A stretch of DNA of 64,000 nucleotides from Spirochaetaceae bacterium (GTDB lineage: Bacteria > Spirochaetota > Spirochaetia > Treponematales > Treponemataceae), in the NCBI GenBank assembly GCA_017622135.1, contig JAGARR010000050.1, positions 1 through 64,000 on the forward strand, read 5' to 3'. Of the stretch, positions 1 to 7,619 are shown one piece after another; the first letter of the stretch is position 1, and the number at the start of each line of letters is the position of its first letter. The notes under the pieces were generated by a model that saw only the letters and a list, made by a program, of their open reading frames with translations, ran no database searches and had not been told where the DNA came from. The position numbers and the translations under genes are program-made.

Positions 1-23
1 AAGCACGAACACCCTTGAACGGC

Positions 24-335
24 TCAACCGTGAAATTCGAAGGCGCTCCTCTGTTGTCGGCATTTTCCCCTCAACGGATTCTTATATAAGACTGATAACA
101 AGCTATCTGCTTGAGTATTCAGATGACTGGCAGACTGAGCGTTGCTATATGAATGCCGGCTCAATAAAACTTCAAAAGGAGATTCTGTTTGACGCAGCAT
201 GATGGATTTGCGGCTTTTTTCAGGAACAAAATTGCGAACTAAACTTGACACAATCTTAAATTCTTTGTTTTTTGTGTTTAAAATTGTTTTATAAATTTTA
301 CCAGAAATAAAATTTTCCATATTAAAGGTATTCAT
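24..335 (-). CDS. Small uncharacterised protein (103 aa)
   Basis: The start was set at the ATG at 335 because a strong purine-rich site (GGAGAGGAAGGA) sits just upstream of it, although the frame stays open further 5'. The product is basic, has no signal peptide or membrane segment, and matches no family I recognise. The N-terminal half (MNTFNMENFISGKIYKTIL) looks like ordinary coding sequence. The C-terminal half, rich in Ser, Gln, Arg and Cys, looks more like read-through of non-coding or repeat DNA. The gene lies in an AT-rich patch downstream of a lipoprotein gene on the same strand. It could be a truncated gene whose original 3' end was replaced. Confidence 0.35.
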   Translation of the reverse strand: MNTFNMENFISGKIYKTILNTKNKEFKIVSSLVRNFVPEKSRKSIMLRQTESPFEVLLSRHSYSNAQSASHLNTQADSLLSVLYKNPLRGKCRQQRSAFEFHG

Positions 336-360
336 ATATTCCTTCCTCTCCATACAAACC

Positions 361-390
361 CTGCCACAGTATGAGATAAAACTGTGGCAG
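361..390. repeat. Perfect 10-bp inverted repeat
   Basis: CTGCCACAGT and ACTGTGGCAG flank a 10-base loop, between the lipoprotein gene at 455-910 and the small ORF at 24-335. There is no T-run on either side, so a classic intrinsic terminator is unlikely. It could be a processing or attenuation hairpin between two minus-strand cistrons. Confidence 0.5.
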
Positions 391-454
391 GGAACCATTG
401 CATCTTTGTCTCACACACCACCACACCAGCCCAGGACCGGCGTGGTGGAAGTGC

Positions 455-910
455 TTACATTTTGGTTGCTGGCGAACTATATTCTGCACCAATTGATGAT
501 TTTATATTGACCACGCCTTCTGTTGCACTGGGATTGTCGATGGACAGATACAATGAAAGATTCATTGTTCCCATCCTTACACCGTTTTTAATTCCAACCA
601 TATACCCAGAATCACCAGAGACTAGTGTGTATTTTGTTGGCTTGTTTCTGTTCCATGAGACAGTACCGTTCTCATAGAAAACCAAGTCTCCTGTTTCAAA
701 TACTACACCAGCGCCACCACCACCCTCAGCTTTGTAGGTCCATTTTGTACCTACAAATGGATCGTCCTCGCTACCAGCTACAATGTCTACAGCATTTGCC
801 ATATATGGTTGGCTACTTGCACATCCCGTCAGGGAAAACAGTCCCAGCACTGCCACCACCAGCAGGGCGGCCACTCCGCCTGCCAGTCCATTCTTCTTCA
901 AAGCTTTCAT
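455..910 (-). CDS. Putative lipoprotein (151 aa), divergent from an XRE regulator
   Basis: The start is the ATG at 910, preceded by AAGGAGGAGCTTGGA. The first 30 residues form a signal peptide (MKALKKNG, a Leu/Val/Ala-rich core) ending in the lipobox LTGC, so the mature protein should be lipid-anchored. The mature part is about 120 aa, with a Gly-rich stretch (EGGGGAG), and seems to be a small beta-rich domain (WTYKAEGG...VVFETGDLVFYENGTVSW). Such a pattern recalls lipocalin-like 'small extracytoplasmic' proteins, but I cannot assign a family. It is divergent from the XRE gene at 1091 and is the first of three such lipoprotein/regulator pairs in 8 kb. Confidence 0.75.
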   Translation of the reverse strand: MKALKKNGLAGGVAALLVVAVLGLFSLTGCASSQPYMANAVDIVAGSEDDPFVGTKWTYKAEGGGGAGVVFETGDLVFYENGTVSWNRNKPTKYTLVSGDSGYMVGIKNGVRMGTMNLSLYLSIDNPSATEGVVNIKSSIGAEYSSPATKM

Positions 911-940
911 TCCAAGCTCCTCCTTAAAGAAATTATATCC

Positions 941-986
941 TAAAATCATGTCTTTTCTGTGGTGTCAATTAACACACATGATTTTA
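941..986. promoter_or_regulatory. Perfect 11-bp dyad between lipoprotein and XRE gene
   Basis: TAAAATCATGT (941-951) and ACATGATTTTA (976-986) are exact reverse complements with a 24-bp spacer, centred between the divergent genes. Within the spacer GTGTcaattaACAC is a second short dyad. On the minus strand a TATAAT box (about 932-937) follows the proximal arm, so the arm lies in the lipoprotein promoter region. This is a plausible operator for the adjacent XRE protein, but the link is inferred. Confidence 0.5.
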
Positions 987-1090
987 TAGCATCATTATAC
1001 ATCATTTTATCGATAATAATGCTTTAAATCTACAATAAACATTGTATAATCATGTTAATAAAGGCCGTCCTGCAAGCTATCCTATAGGCA

Positions 1091-1420
1091 ATGTCATTGC
1101 AACAGACCTTCATCGCCAACCTGCGCTACTTCCGCAAGAAAAAGGGGCTGACCCAAAAGGACCTGTCCATCTACCTGAACAAGGGCTACAACTACATCAA
1201 CTGCATCGAGGGCGGCAACTCCTTTCCCCCGCCGGATGTCATAGACCAGATGGCAGCGATTCTGGAGGTTGAGCCCGGCCTGCTCTTCCAGAAGGACAGC
1301 TCCCCGGAGAACCTGCGACGCTATGGCGGACAGCAGTACGTGGAGGAGGTGACCCACCAGATTATGAGCCGGCTGCAGGAGGTGGTTTCTCGTGAGGTCC
1401 GCCAGAGCCTGGAGTCCTGA
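1091..1420 (+). CDS. XRE-family helix-turn-helix regulator (109 aa)
   Basis: Residues about 5-65 form a Cro/CI-type HTH: FIANLRYFRKKKGLTQKDLS is followed by the recognition-helix region YNYINCIEGG and the stabilising segment PPDVIDQMAAILEVEPGLLF. The C-terminal 35 residues are a charged helix that may dimerise. No clear ribosome-binding site precedes the ATG, and a TATAAT box lies at 1045-1050. It is divergent from the lipoprotein at 455-910. It is related to, but clearly more diverged than, the two other small XRE proteins at 2656 and 7695. A local regulator of the divergent lipoprotein is the simplest role (inferred). Confidence 0.85.
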   Translation: MSLQQTFIANLRYFRKKKGLTQKDLSIYLNKGYNYINCIEGGNSFPPPDVIDQMAAILEVEPGLLFQKDSSPENLRRYGGQQYVEEVTHQIMSRLQEVVSREVRQSLES

Positions 1421-1625
1421 CCCGTTCCCCTGTCCGTGCCCTGTTGTGTCAACTATAGCAGATGCGGCAGGCCCACGGGTCGTTTAAAAACCGACTTTTG
1501 TGTGGGATTTTTGTGTGGGGATGGCTTGCAAGCTGATGCCGGAATCATCAGGTGGGAGGACGATTCCAGCCCAATCGCAGCTTTGGTCTAGCAGGCAATG
1601 CTTTTTGATTGTGAAGGGGGCTATC

Positions 1626-1877
1626 TTGTTACATATACTTCAGGCTGAATATCTCAAAGAATATATGATTCAGGTGACATTCAACGACGGAACTGGTGGC
1701 GTTGCCAATTTTATGGACAAGATTTTCCAGGACAAGAGGGAAATTGTCCAGTCCCTGAAGGATGTTGCCCTTTTCAAAAGCTTCACCGTCAAGGCCCACA
1801 CGATAACCTGGCCGAATGGACTTGACTTTGCCCCGGAATTTATCAAGTCACTGATATCCACAAGTGCCAGCTCCTGA
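1626..1877 (+). CDS. DUF2442-family protein (83 aa)
   Basis: The TTG at 1626 is chosen as start because GAAGGGGG lies six bases upstream and because family members are about 80-100 aa. The open frame continues to 1500, but that part looks non-coding. The body (AEYLKEYMIQVTFNDGTGG, then FQDKREIVQSLKDVALFKSF and a C-terminal WPNGLDFAPEF) is the typical DUF2442 pattern. This is a small alpha/beta domain of unknown function, often found beside DUF4160 proteins in presumed toxin-antitoxin-like pairs. No DUF4160 partner is visible here. Immediately upstream, another frame ends in readable sequence (GIIRWEDDSSPIAALV, stop near 1592), which may be the tail of a lost neighbour. Confidence 0.7.
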   Translation: MLHILQAEYLKEYMIQVTFNDGTGGVANFMDKIFQDKREIVQSLKDVALFKSFTVKAHTITWPNGLDFAPEFIKSLISTSASS

Positions 1878-1908
1878 CTCTAGGCAAGCGTTCATTCCTA
1901 GTGAGGCT

Positions 1909-1938
1909 CAACGGCTTCCATGGTTCCGTTGATTCTTT
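1909..1938 (+). terminator. Intrinsic terminator of the DUF2442 gene
   Basis: CAACGG (1909-1914) pairs with CCGTTG (1926-1931), followed by ATTCTTTTTATT. It lies about 30 bases after the DUF2442 stop. Confidence 0.6.
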
Positions 1939-1944
1939 TTATTG

Positions 1945-1979
1945 AAAAAAATGCCAGCTCTGTTTTCCAGAACTGGCAT
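1945..1979 (-). terminator. Intrinsic terminator of the 174-aa lipoprotein gene
   Basis: ATGCCAGctCTG pairs with CAGaaCTGGCAT around a TTTT loop. On the minus strand the stem is followed by a run of T (A-run 1945-1950 on the plus strand). It lies directly downstream of the lipoprotein stop at 1999. Confidence 0.75.
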
Positions 1980-1998
1980 TTTGCATCGTTTGTGGAAC

Positions 1999-2523
1999 TT
2001 ATTTTGCGGAGGCAATCAGCTCGTTGAAGGTCGCCTCGTCCACAAAGGTGAGCTCGCCTGTATCCTCGGAATTCACTGCATACAGGTTCCCGTCCGGGGC
2101 AATTTCCTCCAGCTTGGCCTGGGCTGCTGCGGAAACCTGCGGATCAACCAGAACGGTTCCCTCGAAGATGTATCCCCATCGGTGGGTAAAGTTCAAGAAC
2201 CCTCTTTTCCTGTAATAGGAAAGCTGGGCATCCACAAGGGCAATTCCGCCAGGAACTTGTTCCACAACTGCATCCAAGGCGTTTTCCAATTCATAGCTCT
2301 GAGAGATTCTGCGTGTTTGGATAAACCAGAAAACCTTGAAATTCAAGCTTTTAGTATCAGTTGATAGATCCTCATGGTGGCGTGTCATCTCAGCAAGACG
2401 ACTTAACTCAACATTCTTGGATGAGATAATTGTAAACCTTCCCAATGCCTCTGTACTGGTACATCCAGCCAACATCATCACCACGACAGCCAATCCTGCC
2501 AGCAATCCAACATTTCTTTTCAT
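1999..2523 (-). CDS. Putative lipoprotein (174 aa), divergent from an XRE regulator
   Basis: The start at 2523 has AAGGAGG upstream. The signal peptide MKRNVGLLAGLAVVVMMLAG ends in the lipobox LAGC. The mature protein begins with a segment (GRFTIISSKNVELSR) that I associate with a group of small lipoproteins of unknown function in gut bacteria. It continues with a central LENALDAVVEQVPGGIALVD segment and a C-terminal GYIFEGTVLVDP strand region. No enzyme motifs are seen. It is divergent from the XRE gene at 2656, with a promoter-overlapping dyad between them, and is the second of three equivalent pairs. A cell-envelope role under control of the neighbour is inferred. Confidence 0.8.
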   Translation of the reverse strand: MKRNVGLLAGLAVVVMMLAGCTSTEALGRFTIISSKNVELSRLAEMTRHHEDLSTDTKSLNFKVFWFIQTRRISQSYELENALDAVVEQVPGGIALVDAQLSYYRKRGFLNFTHRWGYIFEGTVLVDPQVSAAAQAKLEEIAPDGNLYAVNSEDTGELTFVDEATFNELIASAK

Positions 2524-2587
2524 AAGAAATCCTCCTTACAGTTTTCTTCTTAATAAGAAGTAAAAATGTAATAAACTTACTTTAATG

Positions 2588-2617
2588 AAGTATATGATAC
2601 TTTTTACTTTCTGTAAA
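2588..2617 (-). promoter_or_regulatory. Promoter of the 174-aa lipoprotein with overlapping dyad
   Basis: On the minus strand TTTACA (2617-2612), a 17-bp spacer and TATACT (2594-2589) make a good sigma-70 promoter. The perfect dyad AAGTATATGATACTT (2588-2602) covers the -10 box. A repressor bound there would block the promoter, and the divergent XRE protein is the obvious candidate. Related AAGAAGTA half-sites recur nearby (about 2557 and 2617). Confidence 0.6.
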
Positions 2618-2655
2618 GAAGTATTTTGACCTGATACTCATTTATCATTAAATTT

Positions 2656-2958
2656 ATGGATGGATATTTTGACGAGTTCAGGATGAACGTGAAGTACTAT
2701 CGGGACAGGCGGGGCATGACCCAGGCGGAGCTTGCGGTGCAGGCGGACTGCTCCAACGGACTGATTGGCAACATCGAGGCCGGAAACACGCATCCTTCCT
2801 TTGACACGATTGTGGCCCTGGCCAGGGCGCTCGGCGTCCATCCCGCCGACCTGTTCCTGCGGAACGCCTCGGAGACTCGCCGGGAGATAAAAATCTATCT
2901 GAAGGAGACCCTGCATCGGGAGTTGGACCGTCTGGTGGACAGCGGCTTTCCCTTGTGA
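2656..2958 (+). CDS. XRE-family helix-turn-helix regulator (100 aa)
   Basis: The HTH spans about residues 7-62: EFRMNVKYYRDRRGMTQAEL, a conserved CSNGLIGNIEAG recognition segment, and PSFDTIVALARALGVHPADL. A short C-terminal helix (LKETLHRELDRLVDSGF) probably dimerises. The protein is a close paralogue of the one at 7695, sharing FRMN-KYYR, CSNG-IG, EAG, PSFD-IV and VHPADLFLRNAS. There is no Shine-Dalgarno before the ATG, so translation may be weak or leaderless. It is divergent from the lipoprotein at 1999-2523. Confidence 0.88.
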   Translation: MDGYFDEFRMNVKYYRDRRGMTQAELAVQADCSNGLIGNIEAGNTHPSFDTIVALARALGVHPADLFLRNASETRREIKIYLKETLHRELDRLVDSGFPL

Positions 2959-3119
2959 AGGGGCTGCGGGTTACAACAACTCGCTGCCAGCTGCCTGTCC
3001 AGGTCAGGACAAGCACAAGGCTTTGCTGGGTGCTTTTATTGATTCATATCTAGTGCAGCCCTCACCTCCTACATGGTAAAAGTCTGTTGCATCTGCCCAG
3101 TTTTTTTTCCTGTCCCCCT

Positions 3120-3146
3120 TAACAAAATTGCCGCCATAGCCGATAA
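3120..3146 (+). promoter_or_regulatory. Sigma-28 (FliA-type) promoter of the flagellar rod operon
   Basis: TAACAAAA (3120-3127), 11 bases, then GCCGATAA (3139-3146). The -10 element matches the published sigma-28 consensus exactly and the spacing is the canonical 11 bp. It lies 18 bases before the first flagellar start codon. Confidence 0.8.
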
Positions 3147-3164
3147 ACTAACGAGAGGTTTTTT

Positions 3165-3962
3165 ATGATTCGAGGTTGGTATATTGGTTCCAGTGGCATG
3201 AATGCCCAGCAGACGAGGCTTGACGCTATCTCAAACAACTTGGCGAATGCCGACACCACTGGTTTTAAGCGGGACATTGCTGTCAGCAAGTCCTTCCCTG
3301 AGCTTTTGATGCGGCGCATGGGGGACGATGGCGTGTATGAGACACCCTTTGGTTCTGCTGACGTGGCTCCCATCATCGGGAAGATTGGCTTAGGCGTGGA
3401 GACCAATGAGCTGTACACCGACTTTGAGCAGGGCTCCTTCAAGCAGACCTCCACCCACACGGACATGGCCTTGAGCGGCGAGGGCTTCTTTGCCGTGGAG
3501 ACTCCCAGCGGCGAGCGATATACCAGAAACGGCAACTTCTTGGTGGGCAAGGAGGGAATCCTGGTGACCAAGGAGGGCTATCCCGTGCTGGGCGAGAACG
3601 GCTACATCCAGGTGGCTGACGACCGCTTTACCGTAAATCAGGACGGCATGGTGTATTCCGAGAACGATATGCAGCTCATCGACCGCTTCAAGATTGTCCG
3701 CTTTGACAACGAGCGCTACCTGCAGAAGATGGGCTCCAGCCTCTACAAGGACACGGACATCACTGGGCCCGCCTATATCGCCGAGGGCAAGGAGCGGCCC
3801 GTGGTCATGCAGAATTATGTGGAGACCTCCAACGTCAACGTGGTGAACGAGATGGTGAGCATGATTGAGGTGAACCGGGCATACGAGGCCAACCAGAAGA
3901 CCATCCAGGCTCAGGACACCATGATGAGCACCCTCTGGGGCAAGGTGGTTCTGGCTCGATAA
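3165..3962 (+). CDS. flgF: Flagellar hook-basal body rod protein, FlgF/FlhO type (265 aa)
   Basis: The N-terminus (YIGSSGMNAQQTRLDAISNN followed by LANADTTGFKR) is the standard rod-protein signature. The C-terminus (NYVETSNVNVVNEMVSMIEV followed by NRAYEANQKTIQAQDTM) is the matching FlgEFG C-terminal helix, and the middle (GEGFFAVETPSGERYTRNGNF) is the FlgE/F/G core. The length fits the family. Spirochetes carry two FlgG-like genes in tandem; the first is variously called flgF, flhO or flgG1. It would form part of the periplasmic flagellar rod. It heads a three-gene operon with flgG and flgJ. Before the start lies CGAGAGG, 9 bases upstream. Confidence 0.9.
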   Translation: MIRGWYIGSSGMNAQQTRLDAISNNLANADTTGFKRDIAVSKSFPELLMRRMGDDGVYETPFGSADVAPIIGKIGLGVETNELYTDFEQGSFKQTSTHTDMALSGEGFFAVETPSGERYTRNGNFLVGKEGILVTKEGYPVLGENGYIQVADDRFTVNQDGMVYSENDMQLIDRFKIVRFDNERYLQKMGSSLYKDTDITGPAYIAEGKERPVVMQNYVETSNVNVVNEMVSMIEVNRAYEANQKTIQAQDTMMSTLWGKVVLAR

Positions 3963-4083
3963 CAGCGAGACTCGGTAAATCGAGGCTCGTTGTATCGGGA
4001 ACAGTAAGCATGGTGGAAATTGGTGGTGCGGGGCTTTAGCCAAGGGGTTTTGTTGAGGCAGGGCTTTAGCCGCCCAGAATTCC

Positions 4084-4091
4084 GCCGATAA
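4084..4091 (+). promoter_or_regulatory. Possible second sigma-28 -10 element before flgG
   Basis: GCCGATAA recurs exactly, 41 bases before the flgG start. The expected -35 position reads only TTTAGCCG, a poor match, so an internal promoter is possible but weak. The 170-bp gap between flgF and flgG also contains a repeated GGGCTTTAGCC. Confidence 0.4.
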
Positions 4092-4132
4092 GATTTATAG
4101 TAGAAATTAGGAACGAGAGGAACAGATAAATT

Positions 4133-4927
4133 ATGGTACGAAGCTTATGGACAGCCGCCACAGGCATGAACGGCCAGCAGGCCAACATCGACGCAATCTC
4201 CAACAACTTGTCCAACGTGAACACCACCGGCTACAAGCAGCAGCGGGTGGAATTCGAGGATTTGATGTATCAGACGGTGCAGCCTGCTGGAACTCCTGCC
4301 ACGGAGGACACGGTGACTCCTGTGGGAATCCAGATGGGAACCGGCGTGAAGGTGGGTGCCACCCAGCGCATCGTCACCCAGGGCTCCCTCCAGAACACCG
4401 GCGTGGACACCGACATGGCCGTGGTGGGAGAGGGCTATTTCCGGGTGCAGCAGTACGACGGAAGCTTTGCCTACACTCGTGATGGTGCCTTCAAGGTGGA
4501 CATGAACGGCCAGCTGGTAACCTCCGAGGGACTGCGGGTGATGCCTGAAATCATCCTGCCGGAGGGATTCAACCTTTCCACCCTGGCAATCAGCGATGAC
4601 GGCCGTGTTACCGTGAAGGTGGACGGCGGCAACGACCCCATTTTGGTGGGGCAGATTGAGTTGTACCGCTTTCCCAACGCCGTGGGACTTGAGGCGGTGG
4701 GCAGCAACCTGTTCAAGGTGACCAATGCCTCCGGTATGGCCATTGCCGGCCGTCCCGGCTACGACGGCATGGGTGTCACCAAGCATAAGTTCCTGGAGAT
4801 GTCCAACGTCTCTGTGGTGAACGAGATGGTGCAGATGATTGTGGCCCAGCGTGCCTACGAGTTCAGCTCCAAGGCCATCCAGACCAGCGACACCATGCTG
4901 TCCTCTGCGGTGAACCTGAAGCGCTAA
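4133..4927 (+). CDS. flgG: Flagellar distal rod protein FlgG (264 aa)
   Basis: It starts MVRSLWTAATGMNGQQANID, continues with SNNLSNVNTTGYKQ, and ends with SNVSVVNEMVQMIVAQRAYE and SKAIQTSDTML, all diagnostic of FlgG. The YFRVQQYDGSFAYTRDGAF core is intact and the length is normal. FlgG forms the distal rod joining the rod to the hook in the periplasmic flagellum. The gene follows the flgF-like gene by 170 bp and precedes flgJ by 25 bp. A purine-rich GAACGAGAGGAACAG lies before the start. Confidence 0.95.
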   Translation: MVRSLWTAATGMNGQQANIDAISNNLSNVNTTGYKQQRVEFEDLMYQTVQPAGTPATEDTVTPVGIQMGTGVKVGATQRIVTQGSLQNTGVDTDMAVVGEGYFRVQQYDGSFAYTRDGAFKVDMNGQLVTSEGLRVMPEIILPEGFNLSTLAISDDGRVTVKVDGGNDPILVGQIELYRFPNAVGLEAVGSNLFKVTNASGMAIAGRPGYDGMGVTKHKFLEMSNVSVVNEMVQMIVAQRAYEFSSKAIQTSDTMLSSAVNLKR

Positions 4928-4952
4928 GTTTGATTGAGAGGACGAGATAGAA

Positions 4953-5492
4953 ATGGACGTACAGGGAATCAACGGTTTTTTGGGAAATAGCGCTGCCATC
5001 ACCGGCGGGGCCTCTGCCAGCGAGGCGGCCAAGCTTCAGGGTGAGCTGGGCAAGTTCCAGTCCCTGCTGGACTCCATGCGGGGAGAGGCTTCCCAGCCCG
5101 CCATGCAGGGAACGGTGGCTTCCTCCCAGATTGCCCAGTCCGGCCGTCTGAACGGGGACTACACCTCCGGCTTTGACGGCAGCTTTACCGCCGAGTCCGA
5201 CAAGGCCGCCCTCCCCACCGGTGCCGCCGCCAACTCATCCAAGATTGTACCCAACAAGACCATCGACCGCACCAGCGACCTGTACGAGAAGTCACTGGAG
5301 CTGGAGTCCTACTTTGTGAAGATGATGCTCTCCTCCATGCGGAGCACCCTTTCCGGCACCTCTATCAACGGGGAGGAAAAGAGCTACGCCCAGAACATGT
5401 ACGAGGACATGCTCTACGACGAGCTGGCCATCAGCATGACCAAGAACGCCGGATTCGGTCTGGCGGACCAGATTTACCTGGAATTGAGTTGA
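4953..5492 (+). CDS. flgJ: Rod-binding protein, FlgJ N-terminal type without muramidase (179 aa)
   Basis: Residues about 110-179 match the rod-binding domain: LYEKSLELESYFVKMMLSSM, then EEKSYAQNMYEDMLYDELA and a C-terminal GFGLADQIYLEL. The first 100 residues are low-complexity and rich in Ala, Gly and Ser, probably a disordered linker. The C-terminal glucosaminidase domain of enterobacterial FlgJ is absent, as is usual in spirochetes, so a separate hydrolase must open the wall for rod assembly. It is the last gene of the flgF-flgG-flgJ operon and is followed by a strong terminator. Confidence 0.85.
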   Translation: MDVQGINGFLGNSAAITGGASASEAAKLQGELGKFQSLLDSMRGEASQPAMQGTVASSQIAQSGRLNGDYTSGFDGSFTAESDKAALPTGAAANSSKIVPNKTIDRTSDLYEKSLELESYFVKMMLSSMRSTLSGTSINGEEKSYAQNMYEDMLYDELAISMTKNAGFGLADQIYLELS

Positions 5493-5518
5493 CACCGTCT
5501 TCCAGATTCAAGGAAAAG

Positions 5519-5541
5519 GCCACCGCAGGGTGGCTTTTTTT
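5519..5541 (+). terminator. Terminator of the flagellar operon
   Basis: GCCACC (5519-5524), a GCAG loop, GGTGGC (5529-5534), then seven T. It lies 26 bases after the flgJ stop. Confidence 0.9.
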
Positions 5542-5563
5542 GTTGGCAGCGTAGTTTTATTGT

Positions 5564-5597
5564 AAAAAAACACCCATGAGCCGGATGCCCCATGGGT
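5564..5597 (-). terminator. Terminator of the 645-aa lipoprotein gene
   Basis: On the minus strand ACCCATG pairs with CATGGGT, followed by G and seven T. It sits 20 bases past the stop at 5618 and faces the flagellar terminator. Confidence 0.85.
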
Positions 5598-5617
5598 GGT
5601 GGGTGTGTGGATGGCGG

Positions 5618-7555
5618 CTATTGCAGGCCGATTAGCTCCTTGCCGTAGACAGTGAGGCCCTTTCTGTTTTCCAGGAACCACACCACATCCTGCATATTTT
5701 GTATCAGGCCGGTGAATTGGTAGGTATGATTGTTTTCTACTGCCTGTATCTTTGGTCTCAGTCCCAGATAGGTAAAAGCGATGAGGGAATCCTTTGGACT
5801 TCTATATGTGGAAGAAAGGAATGCGCCATCAGAGCCTGTTCCGGTAGGAATGTAGAATATGAGGTTGCCGTCATCTCCCTGCTCAAAGCGGAATCGCTTT
5901 TTCTCCTCAGCAGAGGTTTCACTTACAGGATGCTCCTTGATAGTAATTTTTTTGCCATCCTTCAGCTTGTTATAGAGGGTGAGGGTGATGGATGAAGGAA
6001 TTGCTCCCTCATCAAGATATAGCTCTATGGTATCTGAGATGTCGTATGTGTTTGGGTAGGAGCCTTCCGGAATATGTTCTTCTGCTTTTAGGTCGATAAA
6101 GCGGATAGAACCTGAATCCCGGATATTGCCGGTGTACACATCAATACTGCCAGCTGACATGGGGACTGTGGGCCCGTAATACCCTGCACTGACATAAATG
6201 TCTTGGTACTGACTGGTGTCTCCTTCAATTGTGAAGTCAATTGAATGCTTTTTTATGTCCACTATCGTAGTAGTGTGGTGTCCAGGCTTGAGGTCGACGG
6301 AGGCCAACTCAATCATTATATCAGTTCCTGCATCCCGGATGTTATTTCCGTTTTTGTCAAGGAAAAGCTCGAAGCCTATGGCTGTGTTTTCTGCAGCATC
6401 AGTTATGGAGATGGTTTCGGAAAAATTCCCGTATCCTGATGGATCGCCAGAAGAGTAACTATAGCTTCCATCACCATTATTCTCTCCCATCTGGTAATAT
6501 AGCTTGAATGAAGCTACATCATCCCCATAAGCTTCTACTGTGAAGGTGGTGGAACCGTCATCATTTGGGATGTAAGTAGAAATAGAAGCGGTATCTGAAA
6601 AAGTATCGCCAGAAATGATAATCGGGTAGGTTGTGATGAAAGGTGTCAGGTCTGCCTCCGTTATGGTGACCGTCTTGGAGGACGCTCCACTCCTGTATGC
6701 TGTAAATACTTCTGTCAGTTCTGGAGACGAGATGCTCACTCCTGATACAATGAATTTACTCCATTTTTGTACGTTAAGCAGTACTGTGCCGTCTGTGAGG
6801 GAATCATCGGTGTAGGTTCCCACAAGAGCAGGGCCTTCAATGGTGTAAGAAAAATTGACCTCTTTAAGTGTTCGTATGTATTTAACGTGCCATATGAAGG
6901 TTTTATTTGAGTAGAAGTTAATGGTATGGAAATCTTCCCTATCATAATAGAAGTCTTTGCCACTGCTGGAGAAGTGTGTCATCGTCACCGTCTTGATGAT
7001 GCTGGGACTGGTGCCTGCAGGTGGCTCTACCTGCACCACAATCTCCACGGCGGGGATGGTAGCGGAGAAGGTGCCCGTGTTGGTAACTTTAAACTCGAAG
7101 TTTTGTGGTGCTGTAACCTCCTGCAGCTTTCCGCTTGGGTCGGCGGCCTTCTCCACGGTGAGGCTCAGGCTGTTTGCTCCGCTGGAAGTGATGTCGCCGG
7201 TGTAGCTTCCCTCAAACTGCTTGATTTCATCTTTGTTGGTGTAGTCCCAGGTGCCGCCGGAGCTGGAACTGGCGCTGCGGATTGAGGCGGCAGGAGGGGT
7301 TGGCTGGGTGAAGGTGTACCTTCCGCCGTTGGAGTCGGTGGTGGTGAGGGTGGCACTGCCGTCGGCTTGTAGTGCTGGTTTTTCCATTGTACCAGAAGTA
7401 GTCAGCGCCTCGGTTTTCTCTGTTTTCGTTTCGACTGTGTTCGAGGGAGTCTTGTCTCCTGCTGGTTGGACGGTTGCCGAGTTGGGGCAGCCGGTGAGGG
7501 CAAGGACGGCGGCAAGGAAGAGGGTTCCCGCCACCGCTGCAGTTGTCTTTCGCAT
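5618..7555 (-). CDS. Large putative surface lipoprotein (645 aa), divergent from an XRE regulator
   Basis: The start at 7555 has AAGGAGG upstream. The signal peptide MRKTTAAVAGTLFLAAVLAL ends in the lipobox LTGC. Residues about 25-110 are low-complexity, rich in Thr, Ser and Pro. The rest is beta-rich, with no repeats obvious by eye; segments such as WDYTNKDEIKQFEGSYTGDI and FELFLDKNGNNIRDAGTDIM suggest Ig-like folds. The 3' two thirds is visibly more AT-rich than the 5' part, hinting at domain acquisition. It is divergent from the XRE gene at 7695, the third such pair. Surface or periplasmic location is inferred; I assign no function. Confidence 0.8.
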   Translation of the reverse strand: MRKTTAAVAGTLFLAAVLALTGCPNSATVQPAGDKTPSNTVETKTEKTEALTTSGTMEKPALQADGSATLTTTDSNGGRYTFTQPTPPAASIRSASSSSGGTWDYTNKDEIKQFEGSYTGDITSSGANSLSLTVEKAADPSGKLQEVTAPQNFEFKVTNTGTFSATIPAVEIVVQVEPPAGTSPSIIKTVTMTHFSSSGKDFYYDREDFHTINFYSNKTFIWHVKYIRTLKEVNFSYTIEGPALVGTYTDDSLTDGTVLLNVQKWSKFIVSGVSISSPELTEVFTAYRSGASSKTVTITEADLTPFITTYPIIISGDTFSDTASISTYIPNDDGSTTFTVEAYGDDVASFKLYYQMGENNGDGSYSYSSGDPSGYGNFSETISITDAAENTAIGFELFLDKNGNNIRDAGTDIMIELASVDLKPGHHTTTIVDIKKHSIDFTIEGDTSQYQDIYVSAGYYGPTVPMSAGSIDVYTGNIRDSGSIRFIDLKAEEHIPEGSYPNTYDISDTIELYLDEGAIPSSITLTLYNKLKDGKKITIKEHPVSETSAEEKKRFRFEQGDDGNLIFYIPTGTGSDGAFLSSTYRSPKDSLIAFTYLGLRPKIQAVENNHTYQFTGLIQNMQDVVWFLENRKGLTVYGKELIGLQ

Positions 7556-7619
7556 AAAATCCTCCTTAAAAATATGGTGCTGCTTAGCTTTATTGAGGTT
7601 TTCTTTAATATTGCTAAAC

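Noticed and set aside
2626-2654. Promoter TTGACC-N17-TAAATT for the XRE gene at 2656
   Set aside because: The -10 would abut the ATG, so transcription would start inside the gene.
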